Source of the DNA: an uncultured Lachnospiraceae bacterium
GTDB lineage: Bacteria > Bacillota > Clostridia > Lachnospirales > Lachnospiraceae
Reading direction: 5' to 3'
Length of the DNA stretch: 62,986 nucleotides
Assembly (NCBI GenBank): GCA_947174665.1
Contig: CAMWJV010000006.1
Location: forward strand, 1-62,986
A program made the position numbers and the translations under genes. Below the pieces are notes generated by a model. The model was not told the origin of the DNA. It did no database searches and saw nothing but the letters and a program-made list of their open reading frames with translations. Positions 1 through 8,699 of this stretch are shown piece after piece. Every line of letters begins with the position of its first letter. Within the stretch, counting starts at the first letter, position 1.

Positions 1-84
1 TAGGACTCAACCGTTTTTGTACAGTGGAAGGTATCACATCAATTGTAACTCTACATCTTTTTATTTATCTTATTCGTTTTTTAC

Positions 85-113
85 TTGACAATCAATCCCT
101 TTTTATTTATTAT
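85..113 (+). promoter_or_regulatory. sigma-A-type promoter for tRNA-Pro
   Basis: A TTGACA box at 85-90 and a TATTAT box at 108-113 are separated by 17 bp, about 90 bp upstream of the tRNA-Pro gene. A second TTGACA at 121-126 has no good -10 box at the right distance. No protein gene is convincing in positions 1-205. Confidence 0.55.
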
Positions 114-205
114 TTTAATGTTGACAGTGCAATTGATGTCATCCTTGATATGTCTTTTCGCTGTCTGAACACTATTCTGTCCGGACATTACTTTGTCCAT
201 ATTAT

Positions 206-279
206 CGGCGCGTGGCTCAGCTTGGTAGAGCGCTGCGTTCGGGACGCAGAGGTCGCGTGTTCGAATCACGTCGCGCCGA
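206..279 (+). tRNA. tRNA-Pro (anticodon CGG)
   Basis: The sequence folds as a full cloverleaf. The 7-bp acceptor stem CGGCGCG pairs with CGCGCCG, the anticodon stem CTGCG/CGCAG encloses the loop TTCGGGA with anticodon CGG, and the T-loop is TTCGAAT. The discriminator base is A at 279 and CCA is not encoded. The gene is followed directly by a terminator hairpin, so it is probably transcribed alone. Confidence 0.95.
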
Positions 280-285
280 GTAAAA

Positions 286-320
286 AAATAAATCCTCACT
301 TTAGTGAGGGTTTATTTTTT
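286..320 (+). terminator. intrinsic terminator after tRNA-Pro
   Basis: An inverted repeat with core CCTCACT/AGTGAGG and a 2-nt loop extends through flanking A/T pairs. It is followed by a run of T on the + strand, which is the classical factor-independent terminator form, 6 nt after the tRNA. Confidence 0.85.
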
Positions 321-395
321 CTATACTACATGCTGTTTGGCCCGTGACCGCAGCGGAGCGCAGACCGCGTGTTCAAACTTCCCGCATGCTTTGCT

Positions 396-2612
396 TCACC
401 CATTCCACTCTTCCACTTCCACATACTGCTTGCATTCCTGCAAGGACCCCGGCAGCACGTCCTTTTCCACCAAATACAACTCATGCAGCGCCCTTGTACA
501 GCCCAGGTACACCCTGCGCCGCATATGGACATTCTTTTCGTTGGCATGGATGCAGTTAAACAGAATCACCGCGTCAAACTCCAGTCCCTTCGCAAGCAAC
601 AGAGGAATTATTACAACACCGTCTTTCAGCTCGTCTTCAGGCGATATGATCATCTGCGCCTCTCTCCGACCCTGAAGATACGATTTTACTGCAAGGGCTT
701 CTTCATCGCTATTCACGATCACCGCCACAGTATGATACTGCTCCAGCCGCTCCAATATGGGTGCCAGGCAGGAAAACATATCCCTGCATATCACATATCG
801 CGGCTTCCTCACTGTCCGCTCAAAATAAGAGTACTCTTCCGCTATCGGATGCTCCTTCTCGTCTATCAGCCCAAATGCCAGCGCGTTAATGTCGCCGGAG
901 GAACGATAGCATTTGCTGAGCCGAATCTGCATCAGGTCAGACCCAAAGACTCTTGTAAAATCATCATACTTCTGTATAGTGGTCAGGGAATTGACGGTCT
1001 GGTAAATATCGCCCAACAGCGTGAAATTCCCTTTGGGGAATAAATATTTCATAATGTACAGCTGGACTAAGTTATAATCCTGCACTTCGTCGATAACAAT
1101 ATGACGGATATTATCGAACGGTGAAACCTCTCCCATCAATACCTTGACAAACAGGTAAAGAAGTGCGTCCTCGTACCATAGCTTCCCCCGTTCCAGAGAA
1201 TCGGACAGCCTTTCCGCCTCTTCGTCCCCTTCCCCTGTCTGACGCAGATACCTTGAGAAGACTTCCAGCATCTGCTTCCCGGAATCCAGCCGGTTCAGAC
1301 GGATGATTTCCTCCTGCGCCGATCTTACATATTCCTCTATCATCCTTCTATAGAGCACATTCGCTTCCTTCGTGGATATATTATCCTCCTGGCTTTCCAC
1401 GAGACTATTGTATATCTCCTCTTTGTGAAGAAGGAAGTAGTCCTCGATGGTCTTTTTGACCAGATGATTCAGCCTCTCACAGCCGGAGTGAAAGGAGGTC
1501 GACTTTCCCACATTCATTTTGCTCTGCAGAAGCTCCGGTGACACTATAACCTCCTCCTGATAGCGGATTTCGGGTATCTGAAACGTAAAAGAAGCAAAAT
1601 AATCGATAAAATATCGGAGCATCTCCGGGGAATACTTTATCCGGGTCCACTTTATTCTGTCAAGACCTTGCCGGTCCTCCAGCCGCTTGAGCTGAGTATA
1701 GTAATCCTCAATCTTTATGCCCTCCCCGAAAGCTTCTTCCAAAAGGTCAGCAAACACTTTTGTTTCTGCGGGCCTCTCCCCCAGGTCAGGCAGGATTGTC
1801 GAAATATAGGATTCAAATATATTGTTGTTTGATAAAATCAGAATGTTCTCCGACTTTATAGTATCCTTATTGCAGTAAAGGATATACGCAAGGCGATGAA
1901 GGCCTATGCTGGTCTTCCCGCTGCCTGCCAGGCCGTATATCAGGCAGGAGCGCCTGGTGTCGCTTCGTATGGCGGAATTCTGTTCTTTCTGGATGCTTCC
2001 GATGATAACCTTCAGCCTGTGATCGGAATAGTTGGAAAGAACCTCTCCCAGAATATCGTCATACATGGACGAATCGGTATCATATGCGGAGAGAAATCTG
2101 CCTTCCTCTATTTTGTATTGCCTTTTCTTCGTCATCTCCACTTCTATTTTGTGGCCATTGACCTCATACCGGGCAGGCCCAAGATCAAACTGATAGAACA
2201 TGGACGCGATGGGAGCCCTCCAGTCCACCACATATACCTCGTGGGATTCTTCCTCTGTGAGACTATAGATTCCGATATAGATGGTGTCGCTGCCGCCTAT
2301 TTCTCTGTCCTCAAAATCCACGCGGCCAAAATAGGGAGATTTCTCCATCTTCGCCAGCCTCTGCAGCTCCAGTTCGTTCCGCTCATACTGGTTCTCCGCA
2401 AAACTTACGTTGGTCTCCTGAGCGCTCAGCAGGATAACATCATCAAACTCCAGGATCTGGTGCCTGTTTTCATCCCACATATCCTTTCGCTCCCGCAGAA
2501 CCTGCTCTCGCAGCGAAGCTTTGTCTGCATACAGTTTCTCCAGCTTATTCCTGATGATTTCCTCTGCTCTGTCAAAGTATTCCAGTTCCTTTTGAAACTC
2601 GTTTTTTTCCAT
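396..2612 (-). CDS. helD: HelD-like UvrD/Rep superfamily 1 helicase
   Basis: A 738-aa superfamily 1 ATPase of the HelD type. HelD proteins in Firmicutes bind RNA polymerase and recycle stalled or idle enzyme. The N-terminus (about residues 1-90) is a charged helical arm, as in HelD. Walker A is GLAGSGKT at residues 227-234, and a Walker B-like VIDEVQD lies near residue 510. The length is close to Bacillus HelD (about 770 aa). An ATG at 2648 is possible, but the ATG at 2612 has an AGAAGGGAG ribosome site at proper distance and the upstream one has none, so I chose 2612. A TATAAT box on the minus strand at 2690-2695 may be its -10. It could also be a DNA-acting UvrD-like helicase. Confidence 0.88.
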   Translation of the reverse strand: MEKNEFQKELEYFDRAEEIIRNKLEKLYADKASLREQVLRERKDMWDENRHQILEFDDVILLSAQETNVSFAENQYERNELELQRLAKMEKSPYFGRVDFEDREIGGSDTIYIGIYSLTEEESHEVYVVDWRAPIASMFYQFDLGPARYEVNGHKIEVEMTKKRQYKIEEGRFLSAYDTDSSMYDDILGEVLSNYSDHRLKVIIGSIQKEQNSAIRSDTRRSCLIYGLAGSGKTSIGLHRLAYILYCNKDTIKSENILILSNNNIFESYISTILPDLGERPAETKVFADLLEEAFGEGIKIEDYYTQLKRLEDRQGLDRIKWTRIKYSPEMLRYFIDYFASFTFQIPEIRYQEEVIVSPELLQSKMNVGKSTSFHSGCERLNHLVKKTIEDYFLLHKEEIYNSLVESQEDNISTKEANVLYRRMIEEYVRSAQEEIIRLNRLDSGKQMLEVFSRYLRQTGEGDEEAERLSDSLERGKLWYEDALLYLFVKVLMGEVSPFDNIRHIVIDEVQDYNLVQLYIMKYLFPKGNFTLLGDIYQTVNSLTTIQKYDDFTRVFGSDLMQIRLSKCYRSSGDINALAFGLIDEKEHPIAEEYSYFERTVRKPRYVICRDMFSCLAPILERLEQYHTVAVIVNSDEEALAVKSYLQGRREAQMIISPEDELKDGVVIIPLLLAKGLEFDAVILFNCIHANEKNVHMRRRVYLGCTRALHELYLVEKDVLPGSLQECKQYVEVEEWNG

Positions 2613-2721
2613 GGCAATGCTCCCTTCTGTCTCCAATTGATTCTGCATGGTAACGGTTCATTGACCTGCCTGAACTGTTACGAAAAATGATTATAGCAGA
2701 CTCCGGATTAAAATGGCAGAC

Positions 2722-2750
2722 TTGAGTTTTTGCCGTTTTTGTAGTATAAT
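2722..2750 (+). promoter_or_regulatory. orphan sigma-A-type promoter, + strand
   Basis: TTGAGT at 2722-2727, a 17-bp spacer and a perfect TATAAT at 2745-2750 point rightward between two leftward genes. No + strand gene follows. Transcription would run antisense to the 3' end of the gene at 2785-3981. It is recognised by pattern only. Confidence 0.4.
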
Positions 2751-2784
2751 AGCTACAGTGAAAAGAACTAACCGTGTTATTGGG

Positions 2785-3981
2785 CTACTCAGGAACAGAT
2801 ACCCCGCCATCGTATATTGTTCCCTTAGATAAAGAGAATGCACCTTCCACTACATTTCCGGCGTCAATATCAATGTTTCCCGTAAAATAGACAACAACGA
2901 TATCACCAACGCCTATTCCACCAAAATCTATGCAGCGGCTGATTCGCAGATCGTTCAAATAGACTTTGAAGGTCATGCCATCCTTTTCGTTGGAGCAAAG
3001 AATTGTGTCATCTACCAGAATGTAGCCATCTGCAATTTCGGTCAGTGTACCCGCAAGAGAAAAATTGTACGGCTCCGCTTCGGATTCGGTTCCGTTTTCC
3101 ACTGCATAAGAAATAATCTGATCTGCAGCCTCCCGGCCAATCCGGAAAATATAGGCGTAGTCAAATATATTTGTCCAGATATAACCATCCTTTGTCACAT
3201 TGAATACTGCTTTGTAAATGCCAAGTGCGTCAGATGTAGCAGTAAAGCTGAGGTAATCTCTATTACTATTGCTCTCGCTCCAGCTGTCATCTTCGACAAA
3301 TTCGGCATCCCGGCATGCGTTAAGAACATCCCAGATATACATATCATTGTTCAGCCTGAAATAACCTTTTTCTTCATAGCCATCATATTCTGCAAACTGA
3401 GTTAGAGGCAGCGTTTGTTCCGGCGTATAATTATCCAGCACTTCTCCCCAATTTGCCGGAGGAGCATATTTATTATATTTAAACGTATAGAATTCCTCGC
3501 CTAACTTTACCGCCACTATATGATCTTCAGAAATCCCGTCAATCCGATAAGCTTCACTCGTTATTTTGTGATACTGATCGGTATAATCATCATATCCCAT
3601 CACATCAACTGTACCGACAAATTCGCTGACAAACGAAGCGTCAACAGAGCGCCCCCCGGAATAATACTCTTTGCCGTTAAGATTTATGGTTGTATATTGT
3701 TCTGCGATGGTCTTATACTCCCACGGCCACACTATGGCGGACTCGCTTCCCACAACATGTACATCTTTGTAGTCTCTTACAATGCCCCCGATAGAAACTA
3801 AAGAGCTATCGTTTGGACGAAGCGCAAACATTCCAACAATAAAAATAACAGAGAGACATGCCACGGCCGCGCCCCATTTTACCCAAACAGGCTTCCTGAC
3901 TTTCTTTTTGTAGTTGATAGCTTCATTGACATACTTGCTGTCTAGTTCGCTCATGGCTTCAGAAAATTTTTTTGGGGTCAT
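2785..3981 (-). CDS. membrane-anchored anti-sigma-like protein
   Basis: A 398-aa protein with a short basic cytoplasmic N-terminus (residues 1-33), one membrane segment at about residues 34-54 (VKWGAAVACLSVIFIVGMFA) and a large extracellular part. It overlaps the upstream ECF sigma gene by 4 bp (ATGA), the usual arrangement of a sigma factor with its membrane regulator. The short N-terminus could hold sigma in the resting state, with the outer domain as sensor. The last 90 residues read like a small beta-barrel segment (VDDTILC, VYFTGNIDID). The family was not identified; the anti-sigma role is inferred from gene order and topology. Confidence 0.65.
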   Translation of the reverse strand: MTPKKFSEAMSELDSKYVNEAINYKKKVRKPVWVKWGAAVACLSVIFIVGMFALRPNDSSLVSIGGIVRDYKDVHVVGSESAIVWPWEYKTIAEQYTTINLNGKEYYSGGRSVDASFVSEFVGTVDVMGYDDYTDQYHKITSEAYRIDGISEDHIVAVKLGEEFYTFKYNKYAPPANWGEVLDNYTPEQTLPLTQFAEYDGYEEKGYFRLNNDMYIWDVLNACRDAEFVEDDSWSESNSNRDYLSFTATSDALGIYKAVFNVTKDGYIWTNIFDYAYIFRIGREAADQIISYAVENGTESEAEPYNFSLAGTLTEIADGYILVDDTILCSNEKDGMTFKVYLNDLRISRCIDFGGIGVGDIVVVYFTGNIDIDAGNVVEGAFSLSKGTIYDGGVSVPE

Positions 3982-4547
3982 ACGAACACCTCTCTTTCAG
4001 CTAAATAGTCTTTCAATTTTTGACGGATACGGGTCAGCCGCACGGAGATATTTTTCTCCGTAAGCCCTACAAACTCGGCAATGTCCTTACAGCTATCGGA
4101 GAACCAATAGCGCCGCACGAAGATAACGCGGTTTTCAGCGGTCAGCTTGTCCAAAAAACTTTCAATAATCAGGGCTAACTCTCTGGCTTCAATCTCGGTT
4201 TCAACTGTGTTTGGGTCTGCAATACAGGCTTCGATTTCCTCCATCGCAATCGTATAAGTACTGCTTCGTTTTGCCGCTTCCTTTCTCCAATAGATTTTCA
4301 GAGAAATGTTTCGAACGATCTTGCAAATATAGGTCAAAAGCGGGCTGGGTTCTGCAGGGGGAATTGCATTCCATGCTCCCAGATAAGCATCATTGACACA
4401 CTCTTCTGCGTCCTGTCTGTCGTTCACAATATTATTTGAAAGTTTCCGGCAGACTTTTCCGTATTTTTCGTCAAGTTCCCGTATGGCTTGTTCAGAACGC
4501 CGAAAAAATAATTCAATGATTTTCCCGTCCTCGATCACTCGTATCAC
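3978..4547 (-). CDS. ECF-type RNA polymerase sigma factor
   Basis: A 189-aa sigma-70 family protein of the extracytoplasmic function type. Region 2 is visible at about residues 38-72 with DAEECVNDAYLGAWNAIPP. Region 4 is near residues 135-183 with the helix-turn-helix CKDIAEFVGLTEKNISVRL. No regions 1 or 3 are present, as expected for this class. The gene is first in a two-gene operon with the membrane protein that overlaps its end. Upstream lies a direct repeat GTAGTATAT spaced by 21 bp, a possible control site. The regulon cannot be read from the sequence. Confidence 0.9.
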   Translation of the reverse strand: MIRVIEDGKIIELFFRRSEQAIRELDEKYGKVCRKLSNNIVNDRQDAEECVNDAYLGAWNAIPPAEPSPLLTYICKIVRNISLKIYWRKEAAKRSSTYTIAMEEIEACIADPNTVETEIEARELALIIESFLDKLTAENRVIFVRRYWFSDSCKDIAEFVGLTEKNISVRLTRIRQKLKDYLAEREVFV

Positions 4548-4566
4548 CTCCTTTTCGGTTTCACTT

Positions 4567-4596
4567 ATATACTACGTTTTTTGCAGCATATACTAC
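4567..4596 (-). promoter_or_regulatory. direct repeat upstream of sigma gene
   Basis: The 9-mer GTAGTATAT (minus strand) occurs at 4588-4596 and 4567-4575, exactly 21 bp apart, or two helical turns. The nearer copy ends about 20 bp from the sigma gene start. It could be an operator or part of overlapping promoters. This is seen in the sequence; the role is inferred. Confidence 0.4.
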
Positions 4597-4613
4597 ATCA
4601 GATTAAAAAATTT

Positions 4614-4767
4614 TTGCAGAATCATTATACCATGTGCGCAGAAAATCAAGCGGCCGCAAAACGGACATTTGATTTTCAAGCCATGGCCGCCGGTATAATG
4701 CGCCACGTAGTGGCGGCAAGACAGCGTCAGCTGGCTTGGATTCTGCATTTGCAGAATCATTATACCA
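4614..4767. repeat. structured element bounded by 19-bp direct repeats
   Basis: An identical 19-mer beginning TTGCAGAATCATT occurs at 4614-4632 and 4749-4767. Between them lie several perfect inverted repeats: GAAAATCAA (4641-4649) with TTGATTTTC (4669-4677); GCCGCC (4686-4691) with GGCGGC (4712-4717); CGCCAC/GTGGCG (4701-4715); and GATTCTGCA/TGCAGAATC (4739-4758). This fills most of the 321-bp gap between 4548 and 4868. It resembles a small palindromic repeat element. No coding sequence is convincing here. Confidence 0.5.
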
Positions 4768-4806
4768 CATTTGAGAAAACCCGGTTTGAACCGGAAAAAC
4801 CTTAGG

Positions 4807-4835
4807 TTGCCTGATACACCCGTGAATGCTATAAT
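4807..4835 (+). promoter_or_regulatory. sigma-A promoter for gene at 4869
   Basis: TTGCCT at 4807-4812, a 17-bp spacer and TATAAT at 4830-4835 lie 34 bp before the start codon of the next + strand gene. Confidence 0.65.
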
Positions 4836-4868
4836 ATGCTATATTAACAGGCTTGAAGGTATCAATAC

Positions 4869-5357
4869 ATGGATAAAAGTGTATATTTTATAATATTGGA
4901 TATAGGCATAATCTACGAAAAAGGAGCATGGTCTTCCGGCCTTTGGAAAATCGGAGAAAAAAAGAAACTAAATGATGAGATTACATTTTGGAAAAGCCTC
5001 ATTCAAAATGTAAGAGATGAGACCCGGGGAGTGGATTGCTCCGCAGCTGCCTTTAACAATTTAAAGACCATTGCTGATAAATATAAATTGCCAAATTACA
5101 GACGTATCTTATTGAACTGGACAGAGTTACAAAAAACCTGCTTTGAAACAGATTTGGCAACTGAACAGAAGGTCTGTTCCATAATGGATGAATTGCTTGA
5201 TAAGGCTTTGCATGAGAACAGGAAATACCAAAAATATGCTATCATCCGTACACTTCACAACATTCCCCGCTGCATGCATGGGGCAAGCTGCATTCAACCG
5301 GAATGTAAATCCATTTCTCTAAACAGCGCACTGGAATATGCCGGATTAAGTAAGTAA
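4869..5357 (+). CDS. hypothetical protein, 162 aa
   Basis: I do not recognise the family. The 162-aa protein begins with a hydrophobic stretch (about residues 4-16), then is mostly charged and helical, with cysteines clustered in the C-terminal third (CMHGASCIQPEC at about 139-150). The start is supported by GAAGGT about 8 nt upstream and by a strong promoter. It lies upstream of the pseudokinase/VWA/PurA-like operon in the same direction, with a 110-bp gap, so it may or may not belong to that unit. Confidence 0.5.
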   Translation: MDKSVYFIILDIGIIYEKGAWSSGLWKIGEKKKLNDEITFWKSLIQNVRDETRGVDCSAAAFNNLKTIADKYKLPNYRRILLNWTELQKTCFETDLATEQKVCSIMDELLDKALHENRKYQKYAIIRTLHNIPRCMHGASCIQPECKSISLNSALEYAGLSK

Positions 5358-5467
5358 TGTGCTCGGTTGATGTTAAATTTTTAGAGTTCGAAAAATTATT
5401 TACAATAAATCGGCGACTTAACGAAATAAACCGTACATAAACACGCCGGAAAGGAAAAGGCAGTGCC

Positions 5468-6532
5468 ATGGCAATTCTGAAATGTAAAATGTGCAACGGC
5501 ACCTTAGACTATGACCAGCAGCAGAATCTTGCAGTCTGCCCTTACTGTGGAAATAAATCTACCGTATTTGACCAGGACAGGAAACTCTTTGAACAATTCC
5601 GGAACCAGTTTGCGGCACTGCTGAACCAAAGCCCAAAGTCAGCGCCGGAAGAAGGTTTTTGGGTGGATGCCAGCAGAGAGGAACTTGTCAGGGAAGACGG
5701 TGCAGTCATGGAAATCACATACCTGACCAAACGAAGAACAGATTTGTGTACCATGTATGTGGCAAAACGCAATGTCATCTACTTGTTTGAGCAGGAGCAC
5801 GCAGACTACACCGCCCGCTACAGAGAAATGACAGGAAAGCTTGTGTACCCTACACCTGATATGGAGCGGGAACTGACAAATTATGTGCCCAGAGTGGTAA
5901 CGGAATGCCGTCTGGAGGACGGCAGGATTTTCCTCGCTATTGAGAAAAAGGAAGGCACCTATCCCCTGAAAATGCTGGGCACACTTATGGACCGGCATGT
6001 AGCTTGGGTTATGAGCAGACTGGAAAATCTCTGCTGTCTGCTGGACTATAACAATATAGTGCTGAACGCATTCACGGCGGAAAACCTTTTTGTGGATCCC
6101 GCAAATCACCAGATCTACCTTTACGGCGGCTGGTGGTTCGCCGGATATACAGGTTCGGAAACCTTCGGTGCATCAGAAAGCGTTATGCCTTATCTGAAAA
6201 AGGGCGGACATAAAAGCCGCTATACTGCAAAAACAGATCTGGAAAGCATCCGGCTTGTTGCCGCCAGACTTTTGGGCTATCCTGACAGGGAAGCATTAAG
6301 ATCGGCGACGGATTCCACTTTAAAGAAGGAAGGCGCGAACTCCGATTCAAATCCACCCCTTCAGGGACTGCCCCTGCCGGAACCTTTCCGCCGCTTTCTG
6401 CTTGCGCCGCCGGAACCGGATGCCAGAGCGGACTTTGCAAAATGGGACAGGGTACTGACGGAATCCTACGGAGAACGTAAATTCATTCCCCTTTCCATGA
6501 CGGAAGAAGAAATATACAGCAAAACTTTTTAA
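5468..6532 (+). CDS. zinc-ribbon protein with pseudokinase-like domain
   Basis: A 354-aa protein. The N-terminus is a zinc ribbon with C6-x2-C9 and C24-x2-C27. The rest resembles a protein-kinase fold: LNAFTAENLFVD at residues 199-210 sits where active kinases have HGDxKPENILVD, followed by YLYGGWW (218-223) in place of the DFG motif. The catalytic Asp is therefore replaced by Ala and the DFG Asp is missing, so it is probably a pseudokinase or binding module. It is followed after 16 bp by a VWA gene and then by a PurA-like gene, which overlaps the VWA gene; the three look like one operon. The kinase comparison is by eye and moderate in certainty. Confidence 0.6.
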   Translation: MAILKCKMCNGTLDYDQQQNLAVCPYCGNKSTVFDQDRKLFEQFRNQFAALLNQSPKSAPEEGFWVDASREELVREDGAVMEITYLTKRRTDLCTMYVAKRNVIYLFEQEHADYTARYREMTGKLVYPTPDMERELTNYVPRVVTECRLEDGRIFLAIEKKEGTYPLKMLGTLMDRHVAWVMSRLENLCCLLDYNNIVLNAFTAENLFVDPANHQIYLYGGWWFAGYTGSETFGASESVMPYLKKGGHKSRYTAKTDLESIRLVAARLLGYPDREALRSATDSTLKKEGANSDSNPPLQGLPLPEPFRRFLLAPPEPDARADFAKWDRVLTESYGERKFIPLSMTEEEIYSKTF

Positions 6533-6548
6533 TATCAGGAGGTAAAAT

Positions 6549-7463
6549 ATGGGACACGGAAGTTATCAAAGTAAGGATTGGGACAGACTGCGGTCTGACC
6601 GCAATATCAACAGTCAGTCAACCGTACAGGATCTGTACCAGTCCAAATCCATGAAAGCACACTTAAATCCCTATGGAGTAAAGTACAGAGAATCCTGCGA
6701 TTCCCTGGATAATCCCGCATCCACCGCCATTATCGTGGGACTGGATGTAACAGGCTCCATGGGATATCTGTCAGAAAGCATTGCCAAGGGTGCGCTGAAC
6801 CGCACCATGCTGGAAATCTATGACAAGAACCCGGTGACAAATCCCCACATCATGTTTCAGGCCATAGGCGATTCCAGAAGTGACCAGGCGCCTCTGCAGA
6901 CCACCCAGTTTGAGGCGGATATTCGTATCGCGGAACAGCTTCTGGATGTGTATTTTGAGGGAAGAGGCGGCGGAAACGGCGGAGAATCCTACCTGCTGTC
7001 ATGGTATTTTGCCGCAAGACATACCAAAATCGACTGCTTTGAAAAGAGACGGGAAAAAGGATTTCTCTTTACCATCGGTGACGAGTGCTGCCATAAGACA
7101 CTGTCCCGGGATGAGATCACCCGCGTATTCGGGGATAATATTTCCGAAACACAATATACCGCAAAGGAACTGTTTGAGGAAGCCTCCGAAAAGTACGAGA
7201 TATTCCATATCGTCATGAAAGCCGGCTCCTACTCCGTCCAGCAAAGCGGAAAAGACTGGCACGATCTGATCGGCAACAGAGCTATAGAACTGCACCCGGA
7301 CGATCTGGATGTCCTGCCGGAAATCTTTGTCAGCCTCATGCAATATGCCAAGGGTTCCGGTACAGATGAAATACTTGCGCAGTGGAACGGAAAGGCTGTG
7401 GATGTGGTAAAGAGTATCCTCAAAGATATGGGAACGCTCTCCGGCGATCATCTGATATGGTAG
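6549..7463 (+). CDS. VWA-domain protein
   Basis: A 304-aa protein with a von Willebrand factor A fold from about residue 60. The metal-ion-dependent adhesion site reads DVTGS (D66, T68, S70), a DxTxS variant of DxSxS, followed by AIGDS and a glycine-rich GRGGGNGGES. No signal peptide or membrane segment is seen, so it is probably cytoplasmic. The start follows an AGGAGG site. Its end overlaps the next gene by 7 bp, which suggests coupled translation. VWA proteins next to kinase-like proteins are known from TerY-P type triads; membership in that group is inference. Confidence 0.8.
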   Translation: MGHGSYQSKDWDRLRSDRNINSQSTVQDLYQSKSMKAHLNPYGVKYRESCDSLDNPASTAIIVGLDVTGSMGYLSESIAKGALNRTMLEIYDKNPVTNPHIMFQAIGDSRSDQAPLQTTQFEADIRIAEQLLDVYFEGRGGGNGGESYLLSWYFAARHTKIDCFEKRREKGFLFTIGDECCHKTLSRDEITRVFGDNISETQYTAKELFEEASEKYEIFHIVMKAGSYSVQQSGKDWHDLIGNRAIELHPDDLDVLPEIFVSLMQYAKGSGTDEILAQWNGKAVDVVKSILKDMGTLSGDHLIW

Positions 7464-8698
7464 AAGTCAAAGCAGTGATCGGCAAAAATTTCGGGGATGA
7501 AGGAAAGGGTCAGACCGTAAACTTCCTCTGCCGCGGTAAAAATGCCCTGGTGGTGCGCCACAACGGCGGCGCTCAGTCCGGTCATACCGTGGAGGAGGGG
7601 GATTTCCGCTTTGTCTTCCACCAGCTCGGCAGCGGGAGTTATCAGGGATGCCCCACGTACTGGGCCGGAACCTTTTTGCCCGATCTGTTAAAGCTGGGGG
7701 AAGAAATGGAGGATTATGCCCGGACTGTTGAAAAAGATGGCCGGGCTTTGCCTGTTCACACCATATACGCCGACCCTGACTGCGCCTGCACTACCGTCTA
7801 CGACGTGCTCCTCAACAGCCTAACGGAACAGCTTCGGGGCAATGACAAACACGGCTCCTGCGGCATGGGCATATTTGAAACCGTCCTGCGTACCAAAGAA
7901 AATTCATTTGCCCTGCGCCTCCACGATTTTGAAGGTACAGACTCCGCCAAAATCGCCGGTATGCTCCGACATATCCGGGACAATTATACAATCCCCCGCG
8001 TGAGAACGTTGAGCGATCAATATTTGTCACAATTTACCCGACCTGAGATACGCAGATGGACGGAACTGATCATGGACAACAATGTCCTGTATAACTCCGC
8101 TGAGATCATGTGTGAAAATTACAGGAAATATGTGACCCCTGCGGACTGGGCGTGTATAGCAGAGCAATATCGCACTATAGTGTTTGAAAGCGGACAGGGC
8201 CTGATGCTGGACTGGGACAACGAGGAATACTCCCCTCATCTGACAGCTTCCCACACCGGATTGAAAAATGTGGCGGCACTGCTCAAAGAGCTTGAACACA
8301 GTCAGGATACATCCACCCCCTATTCCCTTGAAATTTTTTATGTCAGCCGCACCTATGTCACCAGACACGGCGCCGGCAGACTGGATCACGAGTGTCCCGG
8401 GGAAGCCATCAATCCGGAGATGACTGACCGCACCAATATCTTTAATCCCTGGCAGGATCATCTGCGCTATGCCAGGCACCCTTCGGGGAATGAATTTTTC
8501 CGATACATTCGAAAGGATCTGGATTGGCTGAAACAACTGCTGCCCCATCTCCCTTTTTCCGTTGCGCTGTACCTGACTCACCTGGATGAAACACAAGGGA
8601 AAGTGATCTTCTCAGATAGGGAAGTATCCTTTGAGGACTTCCGCAGATATTGCGGGGAATATGCGCCGGGGCTGTTTTGGAGGATTTACGGGGGATAA
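7457..8698 (+). CDS. divergent adenylosuccinate synthetase-like enzyme
   Basis: A 413-aa PurA-family protein. PurA joins IMP and aspartate using GTP. The loop GDEGKG (13-18) with the catalytic-type Asp14 and the GHT motif with His43 are kept. Other signature segments differ: NGGAQSGHT for the usual GGNNAGHT, HGSCGMGIFET around the IMP site, ESGQGLMLDWD for the EGAQGTMLD type, and YVTRHGAGR near the base and aspartate loops. The substrate may therefore not be IMP. It overlaps the VWA gene by 7 bp and is far from any other purine gene in this window, so a paralogue with a special role is likelier than the housekeeping enzyme. Confidence 0.75.
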   Translation: MVEVKAVIGKNFGDEGKGQTVNFLCRGKNALVVRHNGGAQSGHTVEEGDFRFVFHQLGSGSYQGCPTYWAGTFLPDLLKLGEEMEDYARTVEKDGRALPVHTIYADPDCACTTVYDVLLNSLTEQLRGNDKHGSCGMGIFETVLRTKENSFALRLHDFEGTDSAKIAGMLRHIRDNYTIPRVRTLSDQYLSQFTRPEIRRWTELIMDNNVLYNSAEIMCENYRKYVTPADWACIAEQYRTIVFESGQGLMLDWDNEEYSPHLTASHTGLKNVAALLKELEHSQDTSTPYSLEIFYVSRTYVTRHGAGRLDHECPGEAINPEMTDRTNIFNPWQDHLRYARHPSGNEFFRYIRKDLDWLKQLLPHLPFSVALYLTHLDETQGKVIFSDREVSFEDFRRYCGEYAPGLFWRIYGG

Positions 8699-8699
8699 A

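Noticed and set aside
1896..2690. + strand reading frame of 264 codons
   Set aside because: It is antisense to the HelD-like gene and lacks a start signal.
7457..8698. Phage PurZ
   Set aside because: Length is nearer to PurA and no phage genes or other base-Z genes are nearby; only a PurA-like call is made.
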